The position numbers were made by a program, and so were the translations under genes. Shown here piece after piece: positions 8,037-17,605 of a stretch of 36,635 nucleotides of DNA (position 1 is its first letter; each line of letters begins with the position of its first letter). The notes below the pieces were generated by a model. It was given only the letters and a program-made list of their open reading frames with translations. It did no database searches and was not told where the DNA came from. This DNA comes from an uncultured Bacteroidota bacterium (GTDB taxonomy: Bacteria; Bacteroidota; Bacteroidia; Chitinophagales; LD1), in contig CAIXGR010000038.1 in the NCBI GenBank assembly GCA_903919075.1, positions 1 to 36,635 of the forward strand, read 5' to 3'.

Positions 8037-11000
8037 TTAACTGCTTTTTACAAATTTTCTTTGCTCTACTATTGCTTCACCGTTACTGAGGCTGATAAAA
8101 TAAACCCCTGCTGCATAGGCGGAAACATCAACGGTAAGTGAATTGTTGCCGGCCACTAAGTGAACATTGCGGATAAATAATGTTTGGCCCACAATATTGT
8201 TTATAGAAAGTTTCCATTCATTGGCTTGCTGAGTACCAATATTAATATTAAGCATGCCCCCTGTGGGGTTTGGAAATATTGAAAAGCTCTCGATTCCAGT
8301 GATATCATTTATGCCGGTTGTGGCTATTGAGATTGTTTGTACAACCGTATCGCCACAATTACCGTTACTCTGGATTAGGGTTACTGTATATGAGCCTGCG
8401 GCTAAATACGTATGCGAGGGGCTTTGATCGGTTGAGGAATTGCCATCGCCAAAAATCCATTGGTAACTATTTAAACCTGTGGCAGACGGAATGAAATTTG
8501 CCGTGGTATTGTTAGCACTATATGTAAATGAACCTGACGAATTAACTACATTAACTACTACCGGCGCTCTGGCCGATATGCAAGGGGACGTTTGTAATTT
8601 CCAATTATAGAAGTAATAATAGAAGCTGGCGCCTGCATCGGAGTTAGTAATTATTACGGTGCCATCGGTAGAAGTATAGGGATATGATGCACCGGTTTGG
8701 TTTCGATATAAATCTACAGTTGTGCCTAAAGATAAATACAAATTACTGGCCACCGGCAACGGAAAATCAAGTTCAATGGTATTAAGGCCCGTTGCAAGGT
8801 GCACCGTGGCTGTTTGTAATATATTGCCGGTAGAATCGGTTAAATATATGGTGCGGTTACCCACACTATGGGCGTAAACATCAACAGTTAAAAGTGTTTG
8901 AGGGGTGGTACAATTGAAGATAACTGAATGCACGTTGGCATTGTTGAAATAACCACCGGTGCCGAAATTATCGGTAGCGGGGCCACAGGAATGCACCGGT
9001 GTGGAAACGTATTTTTCGGCATAGTAAGTTGTTGTATTATTAATTGCCGGGGTAACATAAGTGTTACCGGTAGCTAAGGGAGCGCCACCTGCTGAAGAGC
9101 TATACCATCTTACTGTTCCGGAATTGACAGAAGCTGAAAGAGTAGCACTTTGCCCTGCGCAAATGTTTCGGTTAGTAGCAACCGGTGGGTCGTTATTTAT
9201 ATGCACCAACTGTGTTTTTATTACTGAATCGACACCGCAGGTGCTTGAAACAAACAGCTTAACTGTATAATTACCATAACTGTTGTAAGTATGCGAAGGA
9301 TTTTGAGCTACACTGCCATAACCATCGCCAAAATCCCAATGGTACTGCGTAGCATTGGCTGCACTACTGGTAAAATAAACTGCTGCGGGTGGCGAGCAGA
9401 AAGATGTTGCATTCTCACTAAAATCTGCTTGCACAACGCCCGAAAAAGCGGCGCCAACGCCTACAGCATACCATGCGTTTGTAACTGCTATTACTTCAGG
9501 AGAGCAAATACCATAAAGATCAATAGCTGATTGTATAGAATAGGTGCGTGCATCGGCAAATTGCGATGTGGTAGTTAAATAAACCGTAAGATTCCGGAAG
9601 GTTATAGCTGCAGCTTCATCAATACCAATTCCGGTAACATTGTATGAATGTCCGATATCATTTGTGCCGCTGCCGCCGTGACTAACTAAATAAAACCAAT
9701 AGTTTTGCACGCCACTATTGATGTGCACCCCCCCGTTATCGGGTCCGTTTGCAACTGCCCAATTAGTTCCGAAATAGGTATTGGGCTGTGCAAAATCTTT
9801 CGGAGAAGCCATAGAACGAAAGGCATAACCCACTGCTATTTCATCGCCTACAAAATAATCAATATTAGATAATTGCTTTATGGATTGACGGATAGAAACA
9901 CCCATGCAATCGCTAAATGATTCATCAAGGGCACCTGACTCGTTCTGGTAGTTAAGATTTGCAGTGTATTGAGTAAGCCCATGAGTTATTTCGTGGCCGC
10001 CAATCTCGAGCGAGGTTAAAGGGTGTGTTCCATCAGCAGGTTTACCATCGCCGTAATTCATGTAATTGCCATCCCAAAAAGCATTTTCCAGCGAAACATC
10101 ATAATGCACAAAAGATATTAATTTAAGGCCGGCATTATTAAGGCTATTGCGGCCAAAATTGTTCATATAAAAATCGTACGTTGCTTCGGCTGCTAAGTGC
10201 GCATCAGTAGCATATTGATCTAATGCCGCATTTACATTATTCCAATTAGTGCTGCCATTCAAAAATTCTATTGCAGTATTTAAAGCAGTGCTTGTACGAA
10301 GATTGTAGGTTGCAATTCCCAGCCCTCTGCCTGCTTCTTCCAACTGGTAGCCTGCACCATAATTATCTGTAGTAATAGTACGTAAACCGCTATACTGCGT
10401 ATGGGCTGTTGCTAAAGCATTTGAATTTTGAATTCGGTTTAATGTATGAATAACGCGGCCTGTAGCTGCATCAACAAAAACATAATTGCGCGACAGAGGC
10501 TTGGCAGCATATATATCGAATTTATATGCCAGGTGAATACGCTTTGATTTAAGGTCGCCGTTTTCTGAAAGATAAACTAATTCAGCTTTAGGATAGTATG
10601 TAGCATTTGGGTTTTGCGTGGTTTGCTTTAACGTATTTTCAGTTTCGGGCAATTGCCATTTGTATTGTTGGGCACCAGTATATTTTAACGCTGATGCTAA
10701 TGCTCTAGATTCTTTTACTTTATGGCGCAAAGCAGGGAAAGTATTATCGGTAAGCACTTGCCCGTTCATGCTTTCTACCATGCCATTTTTAGTGTGAACA
10801 ATGTACATAGTGCCTTCAACCGGAACACCGTTTATGGTTTGTTGCAAGCGGTAGTGAACAAACCCTAATTTATCTTCATCTTTAGAAAGCAGTTTAAATC
10901 CATTTGTTTTAGGTAAACTGAATTGTTTGTTTAACCATGCCTCGAATTTTTCGTAAGGAACAGATTCGCCGGAACGGAAGCGAACATACTCGGGCACTTT

Positions 11001-11126
11001 TGAATATTTTCCGGGAGTAACGGTTTCGCTACCTGGAACAAGGCGTTCGGCTTCGTTACCAATTATTTGCGATGAAGCACCTAAAAACCAACCCAATGAA
11101 ATAAAGCATAAAAAAAACTTTCTCAT
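8037..11126 (-). CDS. Thermolysin-like M4 metalloprotease with PKD domains, T9SS-exported
   Basis: Secreted zinc endopeptidase of family M4. Using the ATG at 11126 (1029 residues), the order is: signal peptide 1-20; FTP/PepSY-type propeptide to about residue 210; catalytic domain about 240-560; PKD domain (WDFGDG) about 590-660; an Ig-like domain; a beta-sandwich stretch; a second PKD (WIFGDG); and a T9SS type-A domain (FPNP, final QRKFVKSS). Catalytic residues are HEITH at 378-382, the third zinc ligand E402 in LDESFSD, and the transition-state histidine H468 in VHINSG. Their spacings of 24 and 90 residues from H378 match thermolysin (142/166/231). Starts at 11177, 11141 and 11132 are also in frame; 11126 gives the cleanest signal peptide. 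The likely role is degradation of external protein for nutrition or processing of surface proteins. Confidence 0.93.
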   Translation of the reverse strand: MRKFFLCFISLGWFLGASSQIIGNEAERLVPGSETVTPGKYSKVPEYVRFRSGESVPYEKFEAWLNKQFSLPKTNGFKLLSKDEDKLGFVHYRLQQTINGVPVEGTMYIVHTKNGMVESMNGQVLTDNTFPALRHKVKESRALASALKYTGAQQYKWQLPETENTLKQTTQNPNATYYPKAELVYLSENGDLKSKRIHLAYKFDIYAAKPLSRNYVFVDAATGRVIHTLNRIQNSNALATAHTQYSGLRTITTDNYGAGYQLEEAGRGLGIATYNLRTSTALNTAIEFLNGSTNWNNVNAALDQYATDAHLAAEATYDFYMNNFGRNSLNNAGLKLISFVHYDVSLENAFWDGNYMNYGDGKPADGTHPLTSLEIGGHEITHGLTQYTANLNYQNESGALDESFSDCMGVSIRQSIKQLSNIDYFVGDEIAVGYAFRSMASPKDFAQPNTYFGTNWAVANGPDNGGVHINSGVQNYWFYLVSHGGSGTNDIGHSYNVTGIGIDEAAAITFRNLTVYLTTTSQFADARTYSIQSAIDLYGICSPEVIAVTNAWYAVGVGAAFSGVVQADFSENATSFCSPPAAVYFTSSAANATQYHWDFGDGYGSVAQNPSHTYNSYGNYTVKLFVSSTCGVDSVIKTQLVHINNDPPVATNRNICAGQSATLSASVNSGTVRWYSSSAGGAPLATGNTYVTPAINNTTTYYAEKYVSTPVHSCGPATDNFGTGGYFNNANVHSVIFNCTTPQTLLTVDVYAHSVGNRTIYLTDSTGNILQTATVHLATGLNTIELDFPLPVASNLYLSLGTTVDLYRNQTGASYPYTSTDGTVIITNSDAGASFYYYFYNWKLQTSPCISARAPVVVNVVNSSGSFTYSANNTTANFIPSATGLNSYQWIFGDGNSSTDQSPSHTYLAAGSYTVTLIQSNGNCGDTVVQTISIATTGINDITGIESFSIFPNPTGGMLNINIGTQQANEWKLSINNIVGQTLFIRNVHLVAGNNSLTVDVSAYAAGVYFISLSNGEAIVEQRKFVKSS

Positions 11127-11322
11127 AGACATATTTAGCATGAAGTGAGGATTGAAAATAGAGTTTTTTAAACACACTTGAAACTGCTAAAAAGATTTAA
11201 CAAAATAAAATTCCGTTTGTTTACAGCCTCAAAATAAGATGGTCAAATTATTGCCATTCTTAGTCAGTTTTTTACACTCAATTTAATAGATAAATTAACC
11301 ATAATTCTGTGTAATATTGGGT

Positions 11323-12012
11323 ATGCAACCCGAAAACAGAATCAATAAATTATCGCCTGTGCCCAAGCTAAACCGCAACTCAATTAATATTGTGTTGTGG
11401 AACTTATTTCCTGTATTCGGTGTATTATTTCTTGGCTGGGAGCCCATTAGCGTTTTTGTATGCTACGCTATGGAAACGATTGTAATAGGCATTTTTAATG
11501 TTTTCAGATTACTAGTTGTTTACCGTTACGGCCTACCTACTCAACCCGATGAAAGTGGTGTAAGTGGACTGGGTATTATCCCGTTTTTTATAGTGCACTA
11601 TTTCTTTTTTGTGTTTATACAACTCTCTTTTTTCTTACCTATGGCGGGCTTAAAAGGCTCTGGGCCCTTGAGCGTTTTTCATAATATTGGCACTATTTTA
11701 ACCATCAGCTCGTACCGGTTGGCTTTAGGCGTTTTCGTACTAAGTAATATTTCCGCGTTTATCAACGATTTTGTTGTAAATAAAAAATATGAAACCCGCA
11801 GTATGGGGCAACAAATGTTTGCGCCCTATTCACGCATTTTTGTGCAGCAATTTGTTGTTATTTTAGGCAGCTTTATATTCGAAGTAAGTAAAAGCAGCTA
11901 TCCGGTGCTGATTCTTTTCGTGTTGGTAAAAATTTATTTCGACCTGTTGTTTAATGGCCTTACCGTTGCCGACCTAGGCTTTTTAGAGAAGCAGAAGCAG
12001 CCTCAAAGTTAA
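11323..12012 (+). CDS. Polytopic membrane protein (DUF6498-like)
   Basis: A 229-residue integral membrane protein with about six hydrophobic segments, starting near residues 22, 45, 83, 120, 160 and 190. The pattern near the N-terminus (WNLFPVFGVLFLGW, then an AMETIVIGIFNVFR block) resembles the DUF6498 family, whose function is unknown. The reading frame begins at a TTG at 11317, but an ATG two codons later at 11323 is the more likely start. It is divergent from the M4 protease gene and converges with the prolyl oligopeptidase gene, with only 12 bp between the stop codons. No catalytic motif is visible. Confidence 0.75.
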   Translation: MQPENRINKLSPVPKLNRNSINIVLWNLFPVFGVLFLGWEPISVFVCYAMETIVIGIFNVFRLLVVYRYGLPTQPDESGVSGLGIIPFFIVHYFFFVFIQLSFFLPMAGLKGSGPLSVFHNIGTILTISSYRLALGVFVLSNISAFINDFVVNKKYETRSMGQQMFAPYSRIFVQQFVVILGSFIFEVSKSSYPVLILFVLVKIYFDLLFNGLTVADLGFLEKQKQPQS

Positions 12013-12024
12013 CCTTAGCCCGGT

Positions 12025-14169
12025 TTATTTAGGCTGAAAGCCTGGGTAACCACATTGCCAAAGTAAAAAAGCATACTCCTTAGTAGCTTCATCAAACTGT
12101 TCGGATTTTGTGGCACCACCAAAATGGCCGCCTTTGTAGTTAACATACAATAGCACCGGGTTGCTGGATGTAGATGAAGCTTGCATGGCAGCTGCAAATT
12201 TAGCGGGCTCCCAACTGGTAACGCGCGGGTCGTTAAAGCCCGTGGTAATTAATTGCGCCGGATATTTTACGCCTGCTTTAACGTGCAATAATGCATCCAT
12301 TTCAGTTAAAGCTTTGCAATCTTTTTCGTTGGCCGTAGTTCCAAATTCAGGTACGTTCACCGGTCCATTCGGGCTCAGTTCTGAGCGTGTGGCATTCAAA
12401 ACACCTACTTTTGGTATAGCTACTTTATACAAATCGGGCCTGTCGGTAATGGCACGGCCTATTAAAATGCCGCCGGCACTTGCACTGGTGCAACCCATTT
12501 TATTTGAAGATGTATATTTTTTATTTACCAGATACTCGGCACAAGCATTAAAATCTTTCCAAGTGTTGGGCTTGGTTTCTTTCATGCCTTGCAGGTGCCA
12601 TTTTTCACCTTTCTCGCCACCACCGCGCACATGGGTGTGGGCAACCACAACACCTCTTTTTAATAACACTAGCTCGCTAGAATTAAAATAAGGGGTATTT
12701 GAATAACCATAAGCCCCGTACCCTTCAACCATAGCAATGTTGCTGCCGTCTTTTTTCAATAATGATTTATCGTAAACAATACTCATGGGCACCATCGTGC
12801 TATCGTATGAAGGCACCTCTATTTCTTCTACCACTAAGTTTTCGGTACCCGGGTAAGCGTACTTAATATAAAAGGGCCCGTTCTCGAATTTATTTGAAGC
12901 AAGGTCGTACGAATAAAAATTGCCGGCAACCGTCCACGAGCCGTTCCATATAATACACTCGTTGGTTTGATTACCGAATGGGCCTACCCATAAAGTTCCA
13001 TTTAAAGGCACCGTAATATCTTCAATTTTTCCGGTTGCGAAATCTAATTTTTTAGCAGAAAACTGAACTCCGTTTTTAGTAAGCGTAATAATTAAATAAT
13101 CTTTTGCTTCGTCAATACTTTCAATTTTCCAATCGCCGCCATTAAATATTTCTTTAGCTGAGGAAATGTCGCCGGGCAGAATTGTTTTAATTAACTTATT
13201 GTTATTGTTGCCCTTAGATGTAACACAGTATACATCATTACCATGGCTTATATAGTTTTTAATTTCATCAGCATAAACACAAAAAGGTTTCCAACCAATT
13301 ACCGGTTTTTCTAGTTCGGTTTTAGGGGCAACAAAAAGCTCGGCGTTGGTATTTACATTGCCTTTGCCGGCAAAAATATAATTTGAGTTTTGCGATGATG
13401 CCACATAAGGATAATCTTCAGGCAGTATGTTCAAATCGGGATATTTACTGCGGCTGAAAATTTCTTTATCCTTATCCTCACCGGTACCCACTACGTGCAT
13501 TTTAAATTTTGTATCTAAAGCATTGGCACGGTCATGCACATCATCGTTTTTACGTTTGTTGTACACTACAATATCGTTACTGCCATCTAAAAACCCACCG
13601 GAGGCGTATTGTATTTTTTCGGGCATATATTTACCGGTGGCAATATCTTTAATTACTATAAAGCTAATTTCCTTACCTTGTTCAGAAAGATCAAGCACCA
13701 TTAGCTTTCCATTAGCGCTTACATCAAAACCAGCTTGGTATACTTTGCCCGGCTCATAATTAAGCGGGTCGAACAGTAATACATCGGGGCCGGTAGCACC
13801 ATCGCGATAATATATTTTACCCAATTCCTCATCGGGCAGCCTTTTATTGAAAAAATAGCGGTCGCCTTTTTTCATAATGCCGCCATATTTTATGCTTTTT
13901 ATCTTGTCGAAAGCAAGCAACTCTTGCTTTATCTGATCCTGTCCCGGTATTTTGGCAAGCATGGTATCGGTAAAATTGGCCTGTGTTTTATACCAATCGC
14001 TTACTTCTTTTACATCAAGGTTTTCTAACCACCGGTAAGGGTCTTTAACCGTTTGGCCGCAAAGAACCGAAGTACTATCGGCAGTTTTTGTTACCGGATA
14101 AACAATAGGGTTTTGGGTATTGCATGAAGACAAGCAAACCACAGCAAAAACAATTGCAATATATTTCAT
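12025..14169 (-). CDS. Prolyl oligopeptidase family (S9A) lipoprotein
   Basis: Serine peptidase of family S9A, predicted to cleave short peptides after proline. The ATG at 14169 gives 714 residues and begins a lipoprotein signal (LSSC, C16); upstream in-frame ATGs as far as 14268 only add a non-signal extension. The N-terminal DPYRWLE block precedes a seven-bladed propeller region (about residues 80-420) and the alpha/beta hydrolase domain. The catalytic triad is S564 in SASAGG, D647 in NDPRV and H682 in GGHFGG. The spacing is close to that of the mammalian enzyme (554/641/680). The nucleophile elbow reads SASAGG rather than the usual GGSNGG or GRSAGG. The lipid anchor puts it at the envelope, where it would complete peptide breakdown begun by secreted proteases such as the neighbouring M4 enzyme. 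Confidence 0.92.
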   Translation of the reverse strand: MKYIAIVFAVVCLSSCNTQNPIVYPVTKTADSTSVLCGQTVKDPYRWLENLDVKEVSDWYKTQANFTDTMLAKIPGQDQIKQELLAFDKIKSIKYGGIMKKGDRYFFNKRLPDEELGKIYYRDGATGPDVLLFDPLNYEPGKVYQAGFDVSANGKLMVLDLSEQGKEISFIVIKDIATGKYMPEKIQYASGGFLDGSNDIVVYNKRKNDDVHDRANALDTKFKMHVVGTGEDKDKEIFSRSKYPDLNILPEDYPYVASSQNSNYIFAGKGNVNTNAELFVAPKTELEKPVIGWKPFCVYADEIKNYISHGNDVYCVTSKGNNNNKLIKTILPGDISSAKEIFNGGDWKIESIDEAKDYLIITLTKNGVQFSAKKLDFATGKIEDITVPLNGTLWVGPFGNQTNECIIWNGSWTVAGNFYSYDLASNKFENGPFYIKYAYPGTENLVVEEIEVPSYDSTMVPMSIVYDKSLLKKDGSNIAMVEGYGAYGYSNTPYFNSSELVLLKRGVVVAHTHVRGGGEKGEKWHLQGMKETKPNTWKDFNACAEYLVNKKYTSSNKMGCTSASAGGILIGRAITDRPDLYKVAIPKVGVLNATRSELSPNGPVNVPEFGTTANEKDCKALTEMDALLHVKAGVKYPAQLITTGFNDPRVTSWEPAKFAAAMQASSTSSNPVLLYVNYKGGHFGGATKSEQFDEATKEYAFLLWQCGYPGFQPK

Positions 14170-14348
14170 AAAACAGCTATTAATTGGTTTTTGAGAATTA
14201 TGGGGCAATATAGTTTTTTCTGGTTTGAAGAGGAAATTTGAGCTGAAAAGGTAAGATTTGCCAAGCAATATTTTAACTGCAGCCTTTTGACACAGTTTTA
14301 TTTTTATACATTGCCCTTCGCCTGTCTTAATGATAGATAAAATTTAAT

Positions 14349-14624
14349 ATGATGATTATAAATAAGTTAAACACAATAGTTCGAAACCGGCTAACCTGGT
14401 TCGAAATTACAGGTGTGGTAATGCGCATATTTAGCTTTAGCATGGTTAGCTGGATGGGGCCTAAAAGTCCGTTTATGTTTGTTTGGATATTTAACACCAC
14501 CGATGCCCTTTTGCTAACCTGGTGCGCATTAATTAAAAAAGACAAAGCTTATATACTTTTAAATGCCTTTTGGATTCTTGTAGGGCTGGTAGGCATTTTA
14601 AGGGCTGGCGGCTGCATTAAATAA
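14349..14624 (+). CDS. Small membrane protein, unknown function
   Basis: A 91-residue protein with two clear hydrophobic segments (about residues 35-57 and 66-86) and a basic N-terminus. No family is recognised. A second ATG follows immediately at 14352. It is divergent from the prolyl oligopeptidase gene. A plausible promoter precedes it: TTTG at 14286-14289, a 17-bp spacer and TACATTG at 14307-14313, one step off the Bacteroidota consensus. An overlapping minus-strand frame is considered a shadow because the plus-strand product has the more protein-like composition. Confidence 0.6.
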   Translation: MMIINKLNTIVRNRLTWFEITGVVMRIFSFSMVSWMGPKSPFMFVWIFNTTDALLLTWCALIKKDKAYILLNAFWILVGLVGILRAGGCIK

Positions 14625-14644
14625 AATAATGAGCGGGTTCATTT

Positions 14645-15073
14645 TTAATTTACAATAAACTCTAACACTGAAATGTATTGAATATTATTACCAGCGGCAA
14701 GCGTGGTACCGCCTGGTAGCCACATGGGCAGGTTGCCACCGCCCCGTAAATTGGTGTACGAAAAATTACCATTAGTAGATGAGTAGCCCTGCGCTTCGGA
14801 AAAAGATATAGGGTTTGAATTAACCGTAATACTATACGAACCCACAGCAGGCGAAGTGTAATAATTGGTAGAATTACTGATGGGGCCGGTAGTGGGCAAT
14901 AATGCTATAACTTTCCAAACTGCATCGTAACCATCGCCATTACCCACACTGGGTACTTGTTGTTGCGAGCTAACTAATATGGCCTTACTAAACTGTAAGG
15001 TGTGGGGCGTTTGTGCATTAACCAGGCAACCAACCGAAAAAAATATCATTGTAAAAAAGGTAAGTTTTTTCAT
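14645..15073 (-). CDS. Small secreted beta-rich protein, paralogue of 15315-15722
   Basis: A 142-residue exported protein. The signal peptide is residues 1 to about 20 (VNAQ). The mature part shares a chain of motifs with the gene at 15315: HTLQFS near the start, VWKV, a GS-I-VNSNPI block, GNFSYT, LPMWLPGGTTLAA, and the identical ending YISVLEFIVN. The two clearly arose by duplication. Composition (Ser/Thr/Asn/Gly with alternating hydrophobics) indicates an all-beta domain. No family or enzyme motif is known to me. It is the last gene of the minus-strand run that begins with DUF1800, which suggests an accessory surface role. Confidence 0.75.
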   Translation of the reverse strand: MKKLTFFTMIFFSVGCLVNAQTPHTLQFSKAILVSSQQQVPSVGNGDGYDAVWKVIALLPTTGPISNSTNYYTSPAVGSYSITVNSNPISFSEAQGYSSTNGNFSYTNLRGGGNLPMWLPGGTTLAAGNNIQYISVLEFIVN

Positions 15074-15109
15074 GCTTTACTTTTTCGGGTTTGCAATTTT
15101 ATTTTGGAT

Positions 15110-15265
15110 TTAGCCTTCAATTTTCGAGCCTTCGTTAACTTCCATTTTTACTTTTATAAGCGCCTTTATTTTGTCGTATAATTTAAGAATATCCAAATCG
15201 GTGCAATATCTTAATTTAAACTGCTGCTCTATTATTATCAATTCTTCTAATGTAAACTCTTGCAT
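15110..15265 (-). CDS. Small ORF, 51 residues, between the two paralogues
   Basis: ATG at 15265, TAA at 15110-15112. The product begins MQEFTLEELIIIEQQF and ends VNEGSKIEG. It is highly charged, with heptad-like hydrophobics (helical; a short coiled coil is possible), and it lacks a signal peptide. It fills most of the 241-bp gap between the two small secreted paralogues, in the same direction. I do not recognise a family. Support comes from its sensible composition and fit to the operon; the alternative is chance, since 51 codons is short. Confidence 0.5.
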   Translation of the reverse strand: MQEFTLEELIIIEQQFKLRYCTDLDILKLYDKIKALIKVKMEVNEGSKIEG

Positions 15266-15314
15266 GGCTGGGTGGTTATTGGGGTGTTGTAATTCTTAAA
15301 TTCTATTCTACTTA

Positions 15315-15722
15315 TTAATTAACTATAAATTCTAAAACTGAAATGTATTGTATGTTGGTGCTAGCCGCAAGGGTAGTGCCGGTAGGCAACCACATGGGCA
15401 ATACGCCATCGCCACTTACGCTGGTGTATGAAAAATTGCCGCCCGATGTACTTGATGCCGCATCGCCATTTGCCTTTGAAAGATAAATAGGATTTGAATT
15501 AACAATAATGGCAAAAGAGCCTACGCCGGGGCTTTGATAGTAAGCAACGTTTCTTTCAATAGCATTTGAACTTGGAAGAACCGACTCTACTTTCCACACT
15601 GTGTTTTGTGGTACAGTTTGTATTGAACTAACCAACAGGGCCTGATTAAACTGCAAAGTATGCTGTGCCTTAAGCCCTAAAGTTAGCATTAGCACAAGGG
15701 TGGCAAAAAATACTTTCCTCAT
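15315..15722 (-). CDS. Small secreted beta-rich protein, paralogue of 14645-15073
   Basis: A 135-residue exported protein with a signal peptide of about 19 residues (GLKAQ). It carries the same ordered motifs as its neighbour: HTLQFN, VWKVESVLPS, VNSNPIYLS, GGNFSYTS, LPMWLPTGTTLAA and the identical ending YISVLEFIVN. Most differences are in the middle loop, where the neighbour has an extra GDGYD insertion. It lies 44 bp after the tail-fibre-like gene, probably on the same transcript. Function unknown; an all-beta surface or fibre-associated domain is inferred. Confidence 0.75.
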   Translation of the reverse strand: MRKVFFATLVLMLTLGLKAQHTLQFNQALLVSSIQTVPQNTVWKVESVLPSSNAIERNVAYYQSPGVGSFAIIVNSNPIYLSKANGDAASSTSGGNFSYTSVSGDGVLPMWLPTGTTLAASTNIQYISVLEFIVN

Positions 15723-15766
15723 AAAATTTGATTTTAAAAAATATCAGCGCAAAAAATCGGGCTTGT

Positions 15767-16291
15767 TTAAAAGCCGTTGGTAGTATAAATCAGGGTAGGG
15801 TCGCCGGCATTGTTATTGTTAACTACAGGAACATTGCCCAGCTGTGATAGCATTTGCCAGTTTGTTCCATCGTACATAACTGTTACCATTTGGCCGCCGT
15901 GAATGTCGTTAGCCACCAGGGGAAGATTGAAGTTTTTAAGAATTGAAGCTGCGCCAAGCCCGTTAACATTTAATGTAGCTGCATCGGTATTTGCTGAATT
16001 GGCTTTGAAGTTAACCACCATGCCAACCGCATAAGCAGGAATTGCCGGAGCAACCGGAACAGTAAAAGCATTTGGTGTGCCGCTATTATCCGCAGCATAA
16101 ATAAGTGAGCCTTTTTGAGTGGCATCTACATTCACTGCATCAGAATTGGTTGAAACATCGGCAATGCCTGTAATTTTAGCGTTGGCACCACTGCCGGTAA
16201 ATATAATAGCATGATCAATTTGCACCTGAGCGTTTGCCGTATACATGCCGAATAAGCCTAAAGCTGCTAATAGTAGAAGATGTTTTTTCAT
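15767..16291 (-). CDS. Secreted protein with phage tail-fibre-like domain
   Basis: A 174-residue exported protein. The signal peptide is residues 1-21 (ANAQ). Residues about 95-155 carry a pattern seen in phage tail-fibre repeats: YAVGMVVNFKANSANTDAATLNVNGLG, split here by the motif groups VGM-V-FKA, NT-AATLNVNGLG, then GGQMVTVMYDGTNWQML. No other phage gene is nearby, and the protein has a Sec signal, so it looks like a bacterial surface protein that uses a fibre-type fold. It lies between the DUF1501 gene (113 bp upstream) and the two small secreted paralogues. Inferred role: part of an extracellular fibre or adhesin. Confidence 0.7.
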   Translation of the reverse strand: MKKHLLLLAALGLFGMYTANAQVQIDHAIIFTGSGANAKITGIADVSTNSDAVNVDATQKGSLIYAADNSGTPNAFTVPVAPAIPAYAVGMVVNFKANSANTDAATLNVNGLGAASILKNFNLPLVANDIHGGQMVTVMYDGTNWQMLSQLGNVPVVNNNNAGDPTLIYTTNGF

Positions 16292-16404
16292 GATAATATT
16301 ATTTGAAAAGGCAATTTACAATTTATTTTGGTACCCTTCAAAACAAAATATTTTTCTGAAATATTGCTCTTAATTTAGTCTTTTTCTGCTCTTTTTGAGA
16401 GGAA

Positions 16405-17583
16405 TTATATAAATTTTAGCTGCTCGAATTTTCGCCCTAATATTTTTTCATCGTTGGCTTGCAGGCATTTACTTAATAGGGTGGCATATACCTGACGAAA
16501 ATCGATGCGGTGAATTAAATCGCCCTGGTCTAGTTGGGCCAAATCGGGGGTTTCATTATATATACCTGCCTTGTTTAGTTTGGAGCCTATAATAAATACG
16601 TTGTTGGCTGTGCCGTGGTCGGTACCGTTGCTTGCATTTTGCGATACACGGCGGCCAAATTCGGAAAAAACAAAAATGACAGTATCATCTAAGCGATTGT
16701 TTGCTTTCAAATCAGCGATAAAAACGCTTAAGCCTCCTGAAAGCTCTTTTAAATGCAAGGCCTGTGAGCCCTGCTGATTAACATGCGTATCGAATCCGCT
16801 GAGCGAAGTATAAAACACTGAGGTATCTACGCCTGAAATAATTAACTCGGCAATCGTTTTCAGGTCTTTTGAAAAACTTTTGGCGGGATACGGAGCCTTT
16901 GAGTGATATATATCTGATTTTTCGTATAAATAAGCTGCCGACGAAGATGTTTCGGCCAGTATTTTATAAAGATAGTTGAGATTACTGTTTGAAGAATTAA
17001 ACCCGGGCTTGTTGAAAGCCTCTGCATCTTTCACCATTCTATAAAAATAACTTACATCATGCAAGGCAAGGCCATTAATGGTTTCGCCTTTCATGGCCAA
17101 GCTTAGCATATCGTCAATTTCAATAGCCGAAGTTGGTTTTGCACACCCGGAACACGTGGCATCTAGATACCGGCCTACCCAACCGGTGTCGAGGTATTCC
17201 CGAGAATTGGATGCGGTGTGCCAGATATCCATGGAGCGAAAGTGCGACCGGTCGGGATTTGGATAACCCACATTGTTGATGATAGTCATCATGCCTTGGT
17301 CGTACAGAGCTTTTAGGCCTTCCATAGCATCGTTCATGCCCAACTCATCATTCAGTTTAAGAATTTCATCCTCTTTCAACGAAAGTGTGGGACGCGATTT
17401 GTAATAAATATCATTGCGGTAAGGCACAATGGTATTTAAGCCATCATTACCACCCGACATTTGAACAATGACCAATTTTTTCCCGTTAGTTGAAATAAAC
17501 GGTGCCGATGCGCGCAAAAAATCGGGTACCATCATGGCGGTTGTGGCAAAGGAGGAAACTTGTATGAATTTTTTTCTGTTCAT
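16405..17583 (-). CDS. DUF1501 family exported protein
   Basis: A 392-residue DUF1501 protein (alkaline-phosphatase/sulfatase-like superfamily fold). Recognised by the start LVIVQMSGGNDGLNTIVPY, the later SGFDTH and VFSEFGRR blocks and the NGTDHGTANNVFIIG block, which carry the presumed metal-binding Asp/His residues. The N-terminus MNRKKFIQ followed by a hydrophobic segment is an export signal. It resembles the Tat leaders often seen in this family but lacks a strict RR pair. It follows the DUF1800 gene by 22 bp. DUF1800-DUF1501 pairs are widespread in Bacteroidota and Planctomycetota; substrate and role are not established. Confidence 0.88.
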   Translation of the reverse strand: MNRKKFIQVSSFATTAMMVPDFLRASAPFISTNGKKLVIVQMSGGNDGLNTIVPYRNDIYYKSRPTLSLKEDEILKLNDELGMNDAMEGLKALYDQGMMTIINNVGYPNPDRSHFRSMDIWHTASNSREYLDTGWVGRYLDATCSGCAKPTSAIEIDDMLSLAMKGETINGLALHDVSYFYRMVKDAEAFNKPGFNSSNSNLNYLYKILAETSSSAAYLYEKSDIYHSKAPYPAKSFSKDLKTIAELIISGVDTSVFYTSLSGFDTHVNQQGSQALHLKELSGGLSVFIADLKANNRLDDTVIFVFSEFGRRVSQNASNGTDHGTANNVFIIGSKLNKAGIYNETPDLAQLDQGDLIHRIDFRQVYATLLSKCLQANDEKILGRKFEQLKFI

Positions 17584-17605
17584 GGCGCATTATTTAATTT
17601 ATTCA

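Noticed and set aside
8037-11177. Start of the M4 protease at 11177
   Set aside because: The extra 17 residues precede an otherwise complete signal peptide; ATG 11126 (or 11132/11141) fits better.
12161-12691. 176-codon plus-strand frame
   Set aside because: Opposite the conserved catalytic domain of the prolyl oligopeptidase, whose motifs and triad are clear; a shadow frame.
14327-14545. 72-codon minus-strand frame overlapping the small membrane protein gene
   Set aside because: Composition is less protein-like, and the plus-strand frame has two clean membrane segments and a promoter-like sequence.
15767-16291. Possible prophage remnant because of the tail-fibre-like domain
   Set aside because: Sec signal peptide and no neighbouring capsid, tail, integrase or lysis genes; better explained as a bacterial surface protein.
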